Assembly: GCF_004348445.1 (NCBI RefSeq)
Contig: NZ_SMKV01000005.1
Coordinates: forward strand, 62,001 to 126,000
Reading direction: 5' to 3'
Length of the DNA stretch: 64,000 bases
DNA from: Saccharopolyspora aridisoli
GTDB taxonomy: Bacteria > Actinomycetota > Actinomycetes > Mycobacteriales > Pseudonocardiaceae
How positions within the stretch are numbered: the stretch's first letter is position 1; every line of letters starts with the position of its first letter. The notes below the pieces were generated by a model. The model searched no databases and was not told the origin of the DNA. It worked only from the letters and a program-made list of their open reading frames with translations. The translations under genes and the position numbers were made by a program. Of the stretch, positions 35,373 through 44,335 are shown piece after piece.

Positions 35373-36037
35373 TGCGAATCGCGATCGCGGGAGCCGGCGC
35401 GGTCGGCCAGTCCATCGCGCGGGAGCTGCTCGAAGGCGAGCACGAGGTGCTGCTCATCGAGCGCAGCACCGGCAACTACCACCCCAGGCGCATCATGGGC
35501 GCGGAGTGGATGCTCGCCGACGCGTGCGAGCTGGCGTCGCTGGAGGAGGCGGGACTCCAGTCCTGCGACGTGGTCATCGCGGCCACCGGCGACGACAAGG
35601 TCAACCTCGTGGTCTCGCTGCTGTCCAAGACCGAGTTCGCGGTGCGCCGCGTCGTGGCCCGGGTCAACGACCCGCGCAACGAGTGGTTGTTCACCGACGC
35701 CTGGGGCGTGGACGTCGCGGTCTCCACGCCGCGGATGCTGGCCGCGATGGTCGAGGAAGCCGTCAACGTGGGCGACCTGGTGCGCCTGATGACGCTGCGC
35801 CAGGGCCAGGCCAACCTCGTCGAGGTGACGCTGCCGGAATCGACTCCGCTGGCCGGGCGCCGGGTCCGCGACCTCAAGCTGCCCGTCGACGCGGCGCTGG
35901 TGAGCATCCTGCGCGGCGGCCGGGTCATCGTGCCCCAAGCCGACGACCCGCTCGAAGCGGGCGACGAGATGCTGTTCGTGGCCACCAGCAACGTCGAGAA
36001 CGAGATCCGCGCGGTCATCCACGACCACGCGGGATGA
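35372..36037 (+). CDS. ceoC: TrkA-family potassium channel regulator CeoC-like
   Basis: This is a second 221-residue RCK protein with MRIAIAGAGAVGQSIARELLEGEHEVLLIER, ADACELASLEEAGLQSCDVVIAATGDDKVNLVVSLLSK and an RCK-C domain (TPLAGRRVRDLKLPVDAALVSILRGGRVIVP). Its ATG overlaps the ceoB stop (TAATG). Two separate single-RCK proteins probably form a hetero-oligomeric gating ring. Confidence 0.92.
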   Translation: MRIAIAGAGAVGQSIARELLEGEHEVLLIERSTGNYHPRRIMGAEWMLADACELASLEEAGLQSCDVVIAATGDDKVNLVVSLLSKTEFAVRRVVARVNDPRNEWLFTDAWGVDVAVSTPRMLAAMVEEAVNVGDLVRLMTLRQGQANLVEVTLPESTPLAGRRVRDLKLPVDAALVSILRGGRVIVPQADDPLEAGDEMLFVATSNVENEIRAVIHDHAG

Positions 36038-36085
36038 CGAACGGGGCAGTCCCGGCGGAACCGCCCCGCACCACGTCGAGCGCGC

Positions 36086-36781
36086 TCAGGCGCCGGCGAC
36101 CGCCGCCTCTTCGGCCACCTTCTTGGCCCTGCGGATCGCCCAGACCGTGACGACCAGCGCGATGCCGGTCAGCGGGTATCCCATGGCGATGCGGGCGAAG
36201 GCCAGCCAGCCGGTCTGGTCGTTGTCGTAGAGCCACTGCTGCACCACGTACTTCGCGCCGAACACCGCCGCCCAGGACAGCGTGGCGATGTCGTAGGCGC
36301 GCATCGCGCGGCGCTGCTTGCGCCACTCCATGCCCAGGCCGTTGAGTGCGGACCAGACCACGCCGACCAGCGGCCAGCGCGCCACGACCGACACCAGGAA
36401 CACCCCGCCGTAGATCAGGCTGGTCCAGATGCCGAGCAGGAAGAAGCCCTTGGTCTCGCCGGAGCGGTAGGCGATGAACGAGCACACCGCCACGCCCAGC
36501 ACGCCGGAGATCGCCGGTTGCAGCGGCTCCTTGCGCACCAGTCGGAAGATCGCGATGCCCACGGCGACACCGATCGACGCCCAGATCGCGGGCATCATCG
36601 AGGTGAACGAGCTGACCACCACGAACACGACGATCGGCACAGCGGAGTACGCGAGCCCGCTGACACCGCCCATCTGCTCCAGCAGGGTCTGCTCGGAAAC
36701 ACCGGCCCTGCCCTCGGGCTGCCGGTCATCGTCGGTCTGCCGGGCGTTGAGCCCCGCAGCCGATGGTTCATGTTCGCTCAT
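36086..36781 (-). CDS. DUF3159 membrane protein
   Basis: This 231-residue protein has about six membrane helices and the DUF3159 pattern: TLLEQMGGVSGLAYSAVPIVVFV, RKEPLQPAISGVLGVAVCSFIAYRSGETKGFFLLGIWTSLIYG and WRKQRRAMRAYDIATLSWAAVFGAKYVVQQWLY. The family is actinobacterial and its function is unknown. The ATG overlaps the stop of the OB-fold gene by four bases, so the two are coupled. Confidence 0.88.
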   Translation of the reverse strand: MSEHEPSAAGLNARQTDDDRQPEGRAGVSEQTLLEQMGGVSGLAYSAVPIVVFVVVSSFTSMMPAIWASIGVAVGIAIFRLVRKEPLQPAISGVLGVAVCSFIAYRSGETKGFFLLGIWTSLIYGGVFLVSVVARWPLVGVVWSALNGLGMEWRKQRRAMRAYDIATLSWAAVFGAKYVVQQWLYDNDQTGWLAFARIAMGYPLTGIALVVTVWAIRRAKKVAEEAAVAGA

Positions 36782-37155
36782 GCGGTGTTCTGCAACTCGT
36801 AGTAGGGGTTGTACAGCACCTTGCGACCGTCACGGACTGCGATCCGGCCACGGGCCTTGACGATACGGCCCGGCTCGATTCCCACGATGCGCCTGCGGCC
36901 GAGCCACACGAGAGTCACCCCTTCGGTGCCGTCGTAGAGCTCGGCCTCCAGGGTGGGCGCCGAAGTCTTGGGGCAGAGCTCGACGCTGCGAACCCGGCCC
37001 AGCACCACGGCTTCCTGCCCGCACCGGCAGTCGCTGGCCCGCTGCGCACCGCCCGCCTGCGACCGGTCTGACAGGTCGTCGGCGTCAAGTTCGGCGACAT
37101 CGCTGGTCAGGCTCCGCACGAGGCGCTTCCAGTAGCCGCCTTCGGTCTTGCTCAT
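36778..37155 (-). CDS. OB-fold nucleic-acid-binding domain protein
   Basis: This 125-residue protein carries an OB fold of the tRNA-anticodon/RecG-wedge type: EAVVLGRVRSVELCPKTSAPTLEAELYDGTEGVTLVWLGRRRIVGIEPGRIVKARGRIAVRDGRKVLYNPYYEL is a five-strand pattern. The N-terminal third is helical (GYWKRLVRSLTSDVAELDADDL). Homologues sit next to ceoBC and DUF3159 in mycobacteria. Its ligand is unknown. Confidence 0.86.
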   Translation of the reverse strand: MSKTEGGYWKRLVRSLTSDVAELDADDLSDRSQAGGAQRASDCRCGQEAVVLGRVRSVELCPKTSAPTLEAELYDGTEGVTLVWLGRRRIVGIEPGRIVKARGRIAVRDGRKVLYNPYYELQNTA

Positions 37156-37333
37156 CTAGCGCTCCTGTGCGCTTCGGGGCTCGACTCCGCAGCCCGTGCA
37201 CCTCCCAGCGTAACCGTCTGCGCGGGCCGAATCCCACGCCCGGCGGCATTGAGAACCCACACCGGAGCGCGCCGTTCGTCTCACCCGTTCGGCGCAGGGG
37301 TGAGGCCGTCGAGCTCCCCACCCCGCGCCGGCT

Positions 37334-37972
37334 TCAGACCTGCCCGTTGGGCGTCTCGGTCTGCTGCGTCTGCGCCTGCTGGATGTGGCGGAGGATCGCC
37401 TCGGGGAGCTCGATGGGCAGCGGTGTGCGCACCGGCATCGGCTCGGAGCCGCGGACCACGACCGTGTCGTCCAGCACGCCGTAGAGCAGTCGAGCGCACT
37501 CCTTGGCGGACTCGGCCGGCCCCGCCGCCACGCCGCGCAGGAGCCAGCGCGGACCGTCGACGCCGACGAACCGCAACGCCGCCTTCGGCGAGTCGGCAAC
37601 CAGCTCAACGCCCCAGTCGCCTTGCTCGGTGTGCACCCGCGCGCCGTCCTTGCGGAGCTGGTCGGCCAGTTCGTCGCCGACCTCCTCCCACAGCCCGCCG
37701 CTGCGCGGCGCCGCGAAGGCGCTCACCGTCAGCCTGCCGACCGGGGTCACCAGGTGCACCGCGCGCACCGGCCCGGAGGGATCGACCTCGACCTGCAGCT
37801 GGCCTCCCTCGGGCACCGGTACCCGCACCGAACCGAGGTCGAGCCGCTCCACCCCGGAATCGGGTGCTTCGCTCTCGTCGTACGGTCCCTGCGAGGGAAC
37901 CTGCTCGACCGCCTCGGCCTGCTCCTCGATGGCCGCGTCGCGCTTGGACTTCCCCCGGCCCCTTCTGAACAT
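37334..37972 (-). CDS. DUF3710 protein
   Basis: This 212-residue soluble protein belongs to DUF3710: ERLDLGSVRVPVPEGGQLQVEVDP, VRAVHLVTPVGRLTVSAFAAPRSGGLWEEV and RFVGVDGPRWLLRGVAAGPAE are family segments. The N-terminus is basic then acidic (FRRGRGKSKRDAAIEEQAEAVEQ) and the C-terminus is Gln/Thr-rich. It starts four bases after the dut stop and is presumably co-transcribed with dut. No function is established. Confidence 0.87.
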   Translation of the reverse strand: MFRRGRGKSKRDAAIEEQAEAVEQVPSQGPYDESEAPDSGVERLDLGSVRVPVPEGGQLQVEVDPSGPVRAVHLVTPVGRLTVSAFAAPRSGGLWEEVGDELADQLRKDGARVHTEQGDWGVELVADSPKAALRFVGVDGPRWLLRGVAAGPAESAKECARLLYGVLDDTVVVRGSEPMPVRTPLPIELPEAILRHIQQAQTQQTETPNGQV

Positions 37973-37976
37973 CCCC

Positions 37977-38471
37977 TCAGACCTCCGTCCTGTGACCGGC
38001 TTCGGTGGTTCCCGACGCCGTCAGCACCTCATGACCACCTGTGGAGCCATGCCCACCGGTACCGCGCAACGACTCGGGCAGCTCGTCGACCTCGCTGAAC
38101 ACGGCTCGCTCGACCCTCTGCACGACGAGCTGGGCGATCCGGTCTCCTCGTCGCAGCGACACCGGCTGCACACGATCATGATTGATCAGGCAGACCTTGA
38201 TCTCACCGCGGTACCCCGAATCGATCGTGCCGGGCGTGTTGACCACGCTGAGCCCGGTCTTGGCGGCGAGCCCCGAGCGCGGGTGGACGAAGCCCGCGTA
38301 GCCCTCCGGAAGCGCCACGGCGACTCCGGTGCCCACAAGCGCGCGTTCGCCTGGTTCGAGGACCACATCCCTGGTGGTTACCAGATCGGCACCGGCATCC
38401 CCGGGTTTGGCGTATTCGGGAAGCGGTACACCGGGGTCGGTTCGGGTAAGCAGGACCTTCACGTTCGACAC
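37977..38471 (-). CDS. dut: dUTP diphosphatase
   Basis: Dut hydrolyses dUTP to dUMP and diphosphate, keeping uracil out of DNA and feeding thymidylate synthesis. All five trimeric dUTPase motifs are seen: [43 protein letters not shown], and the C-terminal [12 protein letters not shown] glycine-rich arm. The length is 164 residues. GTG 38471 is chosen because TAGTCT lies eight bases before it on the minus strand; GTG 38462 is the alternative. Confidence 0.94.
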   Translation of the reverse strand: MSNVKVLLTRTDPGVPLPEYAKPGDAGADLVTTRDVVLEPGERALVGTGVAVALPEGYAGFVHPRSGLAAKTGLSVVNTPGTIDSGYRGEIKVCLINHDRVQPVSLRRGDRIAQLVVQRVERAVFSEVDELPESLRGTGGHGSTGGHEVLTASGTTEAGHRTEV

Positions 38472-38479
38472 GGGCGGCG

Positions 38480-38489
38480 AGACTACCCT
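38480..38489. promoter_or_regulatory. Divergent promoter core with overlapping -10 boxes (dut / DUF3093)
   Basis: The decamer AGACTACCCT contains TAGTCT read on the minus strand (plus bases 38480-38485) and TACCCT on the plus strand (38484-38489), sharing one TA step. The minus box is eight bases from dut GTG 38471 and the plus box six bases from GTG 38496, both without SD, so both genes look leaderless. Confidence 0.55.
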
Positions 38490-38495
38490 GGATGC

Positions 38496-39005
38496 GTGTC
38501 GGAAAGCGTAGAAGCAGCCACCACGAGCGGGGACACCCCCGGTCAGGCGAATCCGGAGGGGCAGGCGGTGTTCCGCGAGCGGCTGTACGCGTCGTGGTGG
38601 ACCTGGCCGTTGCCGCTGGTCGCAGCGGTCTTGATGGCCGCTCAGGTGCACATGGGCTACCCGGGCGTGCGGGCGTGGCTGCCCTACGTCGTGCTGGTCC
38701 CGCTGGCGATCGCCGTGCCGCTGTGGCTGGGCAGGCTCAAGGTCGAGGTCGTCGACGACGAGCTGTGGGTCGGCGACGCCCACCTGCCGCTCCGGTTCAT
38801 CGACGAGGTCGAGATCATCTCCCCCGCCGAGCAGCGGCGCTCCCTGGGCCCGGACCTGGACCCGGCGGCGTTCCTGGTGCACCGCTCCTGGGTGCGCACC
38901 TCCGTGCGCATCTGGCTCGACGACCCGGCCGATCCCACTCCGTACTGGGTGGTCAGCACCCGCGAACCGGAGCGGCTCAGGGCCGTCCTGCTCCGAGAGC
39001 AGTGA
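38496..39005 (+). CDS. DUF3093 protein
   Basis: This 169-residue membrane protein of family DUF3093 has two membrane helices ([20 protein letters not shown] and [19 protein letters not shown]), followed by a cytoplasmic domain with [22 protein letters not shown] and the C-terminal [32 protein letters not shown]. Homologues are encoded next to dut in many Actinobacteria; the function is unknown. GTG 38496 is supported by the -10 box six bases upstream. Confidence 0.88.
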   Translation: MSESVEAATTSGDTPGQANPEGQAVFRERLYASWWTWPLPLVAAVLMAAQVHMGYPGVRAWLPYVVLVPLAIAVPLWLGRLKVEVVDDELWVGDAHLPLRFIDEVEIISPAEQRRSLGPDLDPAAFLVHRSWVRTSVRIWLDDPADPTPYWVVSTREPERLRAVLLREQ

Positions 39006-39175
39006 CAGAACCCGGCCTTCAGGTGAGCGGCGAAGCCGCCTTCCCCACCTGGACGACCGGCACCGCCGCTTCGACGTGCACGAGTTGCGGATCCCGGACC
39101 CGTGGGGCGTCCGCGGTCCCGCCACCTGGACCGCCGAGCAGAAGGTCCACTCTCAATTCCTCCCCGGGAAAAACA

Positions 39176-39204
39176 CTGGGCACACGCCGCCCGCGTGTGC
39201 CCAG
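39176..39204. terminator. Strong hairpin terminator, T-run on minus strand
   Basis: A perfect 12-bp stem (39176-39187 and 39193-39204, 5-nt loop) lies between convergent genes. Plus-strand AAAAA just left of it gives a U-run in minus-strand transcripts, a classical intrinsic terminator for the DUF4193 gene. Confidence 0.85.
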
Positions 39205-39236
39205 CCACTTCCCGTTGTGCGTCGTCGACGTGCGCC

Positions 39237-39536
39237 TCAGGCGGCGCAATCACGACAGATGAACTGACCGTTCTTGGTCTCGGCCAGTCGGCTGCGGTGA
39301 TGGACGAGGAAGCAGCTCGAGCAGGTGAACTCGTCAGCCTGCTTCGGGAGCACCTTGACGGTCATCTCCTCGCCGGACAGGTCAGCGCCCGGCAGTTCGA
39401 AATTCTCCGCGATCGCCCCTTCGTCTTCGTCGACGACGCCGGATTGCGCATCGTTGCGTCGCGCCTTCAGCTCCTCCAACGAGTCCTCCGCCAAGTCCTC
39501 GGACTCGCGGCGAGGAGCGTCGTAGTCGGTCGCCAT
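39237..39536 (-). CDS. DUF4193 zinc-ribbon-like protein
   Basis: This 99-residue protein starts MATDYDAPRR, has an acidic middle, and ends with two cysteine pairs, CSSC (in DEFTCSSCFLVHHRSRL) and CRDC (in GQFICRDCAA), which should bind one zinc ion. It belongs to DUF4193, widespread in Actinobacteria next to dut and cei. A role in transcription or stress is sometimes assumed because of the ribbon, but none is proved. It stands alone with a GGGGTG SD. Confidence 0.9.
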   Translation of the reverse strand: MATDYDAPRRESEDLAEDSLEELKARRNDAQSGVVDEDEGAIAENFELPGADLSGEEMTVKVLPKQADEFTCSSCFLVHHRSRLAETKNGQFICRDCAA

Positions 39537-39971
39537 CGTGATTCACCCCTGCGTTTGTGGAGACTGCAATGGTGTGCCGCTGGTAAACGTTCCAGGACCC
39601 GGATTTGTGCCCGATGGGACAGTGATCGCGGTCTCGCCCTGCAACGCGTCTAGTTCCCCCGTAAAGAGCGACTTGCCTCAACTCGGCACTCCGTGAGGCG
39701 CCGAGAGGGTAGCTCATAACTTATGCGAACACGCAGCAGGTCACCCATAGGTGTGGCATTGCGCGCATTCGGACGGCATCGTAGATCAAAATTCGACCGG
39801 TCGGCCGCGTCCTCCGGGGCGGCCCGTCCCGGTTGCCCTGCCGATCTCCGCGTGATGCGATGCGCTCGCGGTTTCCCGGTCGGCATCGGCGTCGAGACGA
39901 TCACGGGAGATCAAGACACGGCGGCGGCGACCAACACCCCGCACCACAGGTTCAACCCCTAGGCTGATCCA
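39537..39971. other. 435-bp intergenic region upstream of DUF4193 and cei
   Basis: No credible gene is seen. The part nearest 39680-39780 is unusually AT-rich and contains a palindrome CATAACTTATG (39714-39724). Overlapping inverted repeats occur near 39674-39706 (GCCTCA...TGAGGC and CTCGGC...GCCGAG). It must hold divergent promoters for the DUF4193 gene and cei. Confidence 0.45.
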
Positions 39972-40031
39972 GTGCGGGCGGGAGCGCGCGGATCCGAGGC
40001 ATCCAGGGAGGGGCGGACGTGGGAGCCGTAG
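39972..40031 (+). other. Possible leaderless upstream ORF overlapping the cei start
   Basis: TAGGCT (39960-39965) followed after six bases by GTG 39972 gives a perfect leaderless signature, but this GTG opens a 19-codon frame out of phase with cei. Its stop TAG (40029-40031) lies just inside the cei coding sequence, so it could couple or limit cei translation. Confidence 0.35.
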
Positions 40032-40720
40032 GTGCAAGGCCGGGACGGCGAGTGGGGTATCGCCGACGCCGACCGCTGCCCGCGCTGGTCGTGCTGGTGG
40101 CGCTGGTGATGTTGTCCGGGTTGCTGTGGACTCGCGTCTTCGGGTCGGTGGAGGACATCGACACGGCCACCAGGTGCAACCCGCCCGGAGCGCCGACGGC
40201 TCCGCCCGAGGCCAGCGGCATGCCGCCGCAGGTGCCGGTGGGCACCATGCTCGAACGCGACGCGCTGAACTCCACGACCCCGGTCCCGCCGCAGGACGTG
40301 CACGTGCGGGTGCTCAACGGCAACGGCGAGAGCAGGCAGGCGAGCATGGTCGGCGACGAGCTGGCCAGCCTGGGCTTCGTCAAGACCGGCGCCGACAACG
40401 ACTCGGTCTACGTCAACTACGACCTGCAGTGCCACGGTCAGATCCGCTTCGGCGCGGCGGGGATGAGCGCGGCCCGCACGTTGAGCCTGATCGCGCCGTG
40501 CGCGCAGCTGGTGCGCGACGAGCGCGAGGACGCCGGCCTGGACCTGGCACTGGGATCGCGCTTCGACGACATCAAGACCACGCAAGAGGCCAAGCAGATC
40601 CTGCAGCAACTGCAGAACTGGGTGCCGCAACGCGATCAGCAGGACGGCGCGCAGCAAGAGGTGACGCCACCGCAGATCAGCGAGGAGCTGCTCACCAAGG
40701 CCCGTGACGTGCACTGCTGA
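40019..40720 (+). CDS. cei: Envelope integrity protein Cei (LytR C-terminal domain)
   Basis: This 233-residue protein has a basic N-terminus, one membrane helix (LPALVVLVALVMLSGLLWTRVFG) and an extracytoplasmic LytR_C domain (VPPQDVHVRVLNGNGESRQASMVGDELASLGFVKTGADND), ending with an extended Gln-rich helix. Mycobacterial Cei is needed for cell-envelope integrity. Two cysteines in VNYDLQCHGQ and LIAPCAQL may form a disulfide. AGGGAGG at 40004-40010 fixes GTG 40019. Neighbours (DUF4193, suhB, ppgK, sigA) match mycobacteria. Confidence 0.88.
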   Translation: MGAVGARPGRRVGYRRRRPLPALVVLVALVMLSGLLWTRVFGSVEDIDTATRCNPPGAPTAPPEASGMPPQVPVGTMLERDALNSTTPVPPQDVHVRVLNGNGESRQASMVGDELASLGFVKTGADNDSVYVNYDLQCHGQIRFGAAGMSAARTLSLIAPCAQLVRDEREDAGLDLALGSRFDDIKTTQEAKQILQQLQNWVPQRDQQDGAQQEVTPPQISEELLTKARDVHC

Positions 40721-40776
40721 TAACGATTCCCGGCAAGAACTCGCAACGGACCGCTATCGATGTCGTGGCGGGAAGG

Positions 40777-40819
40777 TCGTGGCGGGAACCCGGCCAACAT
40801 TGGCGGGTTCCCGCCACGA
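40777..40819. terminator. Bidirectional hairpin terminator
   Basis: A perfect 16-bp stem (40777-40792 and 40804-40819) with further CCAA/TTGG pairing in the loop separates convergent cei and suhB. Confidence 0.8.
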
Positions 40820-40824
40820 TCTGC

Positions 40825-41646
40825 TCAGACCTCGCCGGCGTTGGCCGCGCGCAGGGCCCCGGTGAGCTCCTCGGCGATTCCGGGCGTGGCGCAGACCAGC
40901 ATCTCGTCGCCCAACCCGTCCGACGTCCCCTTCTCCGGGAGCCGCAGCGCTGCTCCAGCCTCCTCCGCGATCAGCGCGCCCGCTGCCCAGTCCCAGCGGT
41001 TGAGCCCGACCTCGTAGGTCGCGTCGAGCCAGCCGGCCGCGACCGAGCACAGGTCCAGCGAGGCGGCTCCCGCGCGGCGGATGTCGCGCACCCGGCCGAG
41101 CAGTTCGTTCACCACGCGCGCCTGGGCGGTGCGGCGCTCGACCGCGTAGGCGAACCCGGTGCCCACCAGCGCCAGGTCCAGCCGGTCGGAACCGGAGACG
41201 TGCAGCGGCTGCCCGTCGAGGAAGGCCCCGTGGCCGGCCGCGGCGCTCCAGACCCGCCCTGAGACGGGTTCGACGACGGCTCCGGCGACCGAGCGGCCGT
41301 CGACCTGAGCGGCCAGCGAGACCGCGTAGAAGGGGAACCCGTAGAGATAATTCACAGTGCCGTCGATCGGATCGACGACCCAGCGCAGTCCGTCCAGCGC
41401 ACCGTCGCCGCCTTCCTCCTCTCCCAGCACGGACTCCCCCGGGCGGAGCTCGGCGAGCCGCTCGCGCACCAAGCGCTCCACGGCTCGATCGCCCATGGTG
41501 ACCACATCGGTCTCGGTGCTCTTCGTGTCAACACCGTCGGTAACCGCATGATCACGCACGGTTCGCGCCAATTCGGCGGCTTCGCGGGCAATTCGCACCG
41601 CGACCTCGGACAAGGCGTTCGCATCCACATCTTTTGGCAATCCCAC
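40825..41646 (-). CDS. suhB: Inositol-monophosphatase family protein
   Basis: This 273-residue Mg-dependent phosphatase has the IMPase signatures GEEEGGDG, WVVDPIDGTVNYLYGFPFYAVSLA and WDWAAGALIAEEAGA. It probably dephosphorylates inositol-1-phosphate, although family members also accept fructose-1,6-bisphosphate or related substrates. GTG 41646 is chosen with a weak TGCGAT box six bases upstream; an in-frame GTG (VDANALSE) further down is possible. It is divergent from ppgK, as in mycobacteria (suhB-ppgK-sigA). Confidence 0.9.
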   Translation of the reverse strand: MGLPKDVDANALSEVAVRIAREAAELARTVRDHAVTDGVDTKSTETDVVTMGDRAVERLVRERLAELRPGESVLGEEEGGDGALDGLRWVVDPIDGTVNYLYGFPFYAVSLAAQVDGRSVAGAVVEPVSGRVWSAAAGHGAFLDGQPLHVSGSDRLDLALVGTGFAYAVERRTAQARVVNELLGRVRDIRRAGAASLDLCSVAAGWLDATYEVGLNRWDWAAGALIAEEAGAALRLPEKGTSDGLGDEMLVCATPGIAEELTGALRAANAGEV

Positions 41647-41715
41647 GCAGACATCGCAACACAGTCCCGTTAAGGTCTGCACACCTTGGTCTGAATCGAA
41701 TAGGAAGGATCAGCC

Positions 41716-42477
<762 letters not shown>

Positions 42478-42487
42478 TTCGGCCGTT

Positions 42488-42522
42488 GCCGGGCACAGCT
42501 GCGACCGCGTGCTGAGCCCGGC
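42488..42522 (+). terminator. Hairpin terminator after ppgK
   Basis: GCCGGGC-A-CAGC (42488-42499) pairs with GCTG-A-GCCCGGC (42511-42522). A second hairpin (GGCACGG/CCGTGCC, around 42563-42597) follows. Confidence 0.55.
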
Positions 42523-42903
42523 CCCGAAAGGGCGCTCCGAGGGACACCCGTCGGAGTGTTCGGCACGGATCGCAACGGCCTTCCGGAGCCGTGCCTAGCA
42601 CACGGGGGGACGCGCGGACTCCGCCTTGCAGCGGAACCGCACCCCGCAATCGCAGTTACAATGGAACACGACCCACTTGGTTCGAAGTCCTTTTGGCTGG
42701 TGAACGCTGGTGAGCCCGCCCGCTGGTGCAACACTCCCACCGACGGCGGGAGCCGGTGCGGCGGCGAGCCGATCACCCCGGCGCTTCACGGGTGATTGTT
42801 CGTCAGCCAGGACGCCGAGTCTGGTGGGTTGTTCCCCGACCTTTGGCGGCCGAGGTTTCGCGCCCTCCGGCCCGCCCTGATCGACCGTCGCGAAAGGGCG
42901 TAC
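42523..42903. promoter_or_regulatory. Long sigA upstream region with TACAAT promoter box
   Basis: A good -10 box TACAAT lies at 42657-42662, giving a predicted sigA leader of about 235 bases. Inside it the plus strand has a 44-codon open frame from ATG 42661 to TGA 42795 with a C-x9-C motif (RWCNTPTDGGSRCGG) and GC-rich third positions but no SD. The antisense strand also shows a Cys-rich frame. Neither is called as a gene. The leader is long enough for post-transcriptional control. Confidence 0.45.
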
Positions 42904-44286
42904 GTGGCAGCCGCAGAAACCGCAACCCGACGCTCCAGCACCGCCGCAGACGCTGGCGGCGCTCAAGCCGAGTCGGGCCAGTCCCAGGCCACCCCAGCTT
43001 CGGAGGCGGCTGCTTCGTCTGACGTCGAGCAGACGAAGCCTGCCGCGCGCAAGAGCACCGCCAAGAGCTCGACGGGTGCGAAGTCGACCACCCGCAAGCC
43101 CGCGGCCAAGAAGGGCGCCGCCAAGGCTCCTGCGAAGAAGACGACCAAGTCGGCTTCCGCCAAGGGCAACGGCGAGGGCATGGAGATCGACGAACCGATC
43201 GAGACCGACCTGACCTCTCCCGAGGTCGGCGATCTCGCGGAAGTCGAGGTGGAGATCCCAGAGGAGCCGGTTCCGGACGAGGACTCCAAGGAGTCCGGTG
43301 ACTTCGTCTGGGACGAAGAGGAGTCCGAGGCGCTCCGGCAGGCGCGCAAGGACGCCGAGCTGACCGCTTCCGCGGACTCGGTGCGCGCCTACCTCAAGCA
43401 GATCGGCAAGGTCGCGCTGCTCAACGCCGAGGAAGAGGTCGAGCTGGCCAAGCGCATCGAGGCCGGCCTCTACGGTGCCGAGCGGTTGCGCCAGATCGAG
43501 GAGTCCGGCGAGCAGCTGACCACGCAGATGCGGCGGGACCTGCGCTGGATCGTGCGCGACGGCGAGCGCGCCAAGAACCACCTGCTGGAGGCCAACCTCC
43601 GCCTGGTGGTCAGCCTCGCCAAGCGCTACACCGGCCGCGGCATGGCGTTCCTGGACCTGATCCAGGAGGGCAACCTCGGTCTGATCCGCGCGGTCGAGAA
43701 GTTCGACTACACCAAGGGCTACAAGTTCTCCACGTACGCGACCTGGTGGATCCGTCAGGCCATCACGCGTGCGATGGCCGACCAGGCGCGCACCATCCGC
43801 ATCCCGGTGCACATGGTCGAGGTCATCAACAAGCTCGGCCGCATCCAGCGCGAGCTGCTGCAGGACCTCGGTCGCGAGCCCACGCCGGAAGAGCTCGCCA
43901 AGGAAATGGACATCACCCCGGAGAAGGTGCTGGAGATCCAGCAGTACGCCCGGGAGCCCATTTCGCTCGACCAGACCATCGGTGACGAGGGCGACAGCCA
44001 GCTCGGTGACTTCATCGAGGACTCCGAAGCTGTCGTCGCGGTCGACGCGGTCTCGTTCACGCTGCTGCAGGACCAGCTGCAGTCGGTGCTGGCGACGCTG
44101 TCCGAGCGCGAGGCGGGCGTGGTCCGGCTGCGCTTCGGCCTCACCGACGGCCAGCCGCGCACGCTGGACGAGATCGGCCAGGTCTACGGGGTGACCCGGG
44201 AGCGAATCCGGCAGATCGAGTCCAAGACGATGTCGAAGCTGCGCCACCCGTCGCGGTCGCAGGTCCTCCGGGACTACCTCGACTGA
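42904..44286 (+). CDS. sigA: Principal RNA polymerase sigma factor
   Basis: This is the 460-residue primary sigma-70 factor (SigA/HrdB). A long Ala/Lys-rich, low-complexity N-terminus ([31 protein letters not shown]) is followed by region 1.2 ([29 protein letters not shown]), region 2 ([60 protein letters not shown]), region 3, and region 4 ([37 protein letters not shown]). GTG 42904 with AAAGGG upstream is preferred to TTG 42796, whose extra residues look non-coding. SigB lies 12 kb downstream. Confidence 0.96.
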   Translation: MAAAETATRRSSTAADAGGAQAESGQSQATPASEAAASSDVEQTKPAARKSTAKSSTGAKSTTRKPAAKKGAAKAPAKKTTKSASAKGNGEGMEIDEPIETDLTSPEVGDLAEVEVEIPEEPVPDEDSKESGDFVWDEEESEALRQARKDAELTASADSVRAYLKQIGKVALLNAEEEVELAKRIEAGLYGAERLRQIEESGEQLTTQMRRDLRWIVRDGERAKNHLLEANLRLVVSLAKRYTGRGMAFLDLIQEGNLGLIRAVEKFDYTKGYKFSTYATWWIRQAITRAMADQARTIRIPVHMVEVINKLGRIQRELLQDLGREPTPEELAKEMDITPEKVLEIQQYAREPISLDQTIGDEGDSQLGDFIEDSEAVVAVDAVSFTLLQDQLQSVLATLSEREAGVVRLRFGLTDGQPRTLDEIGQVYGVTRERIRQIESKTMSKLRHPSRSQVLRDYLD

Positions 44287-44303
44287 CCGAATTGTCCGGA
44301 ATT

Positions 44304-44335
44304 GGCCGTCGACCCACTCGGGCGGCGGCCTTTTT
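44304..44335 (+). terminator. Intrinsic terminator after sigA
   Basis: A GC-rich imperfect stem (GGCCG...CGGCC with the ACTC loop) is directly followed by TTTTT. Confidence 0.85.

Noticed and set aside
39723-39962. Plus-strand ORF of 79 codons in the DUF4193-cei gap
   Set aside because: No SD, poor codon-position GC and no recognisable motif.
42595-42700. Antisense Cys-rich frame (HCNCDCGVRFRCK) upstream of sigA
   Set aside because: No credible start or SD, and it overlaps the predicted sigA promoter; probably chance.
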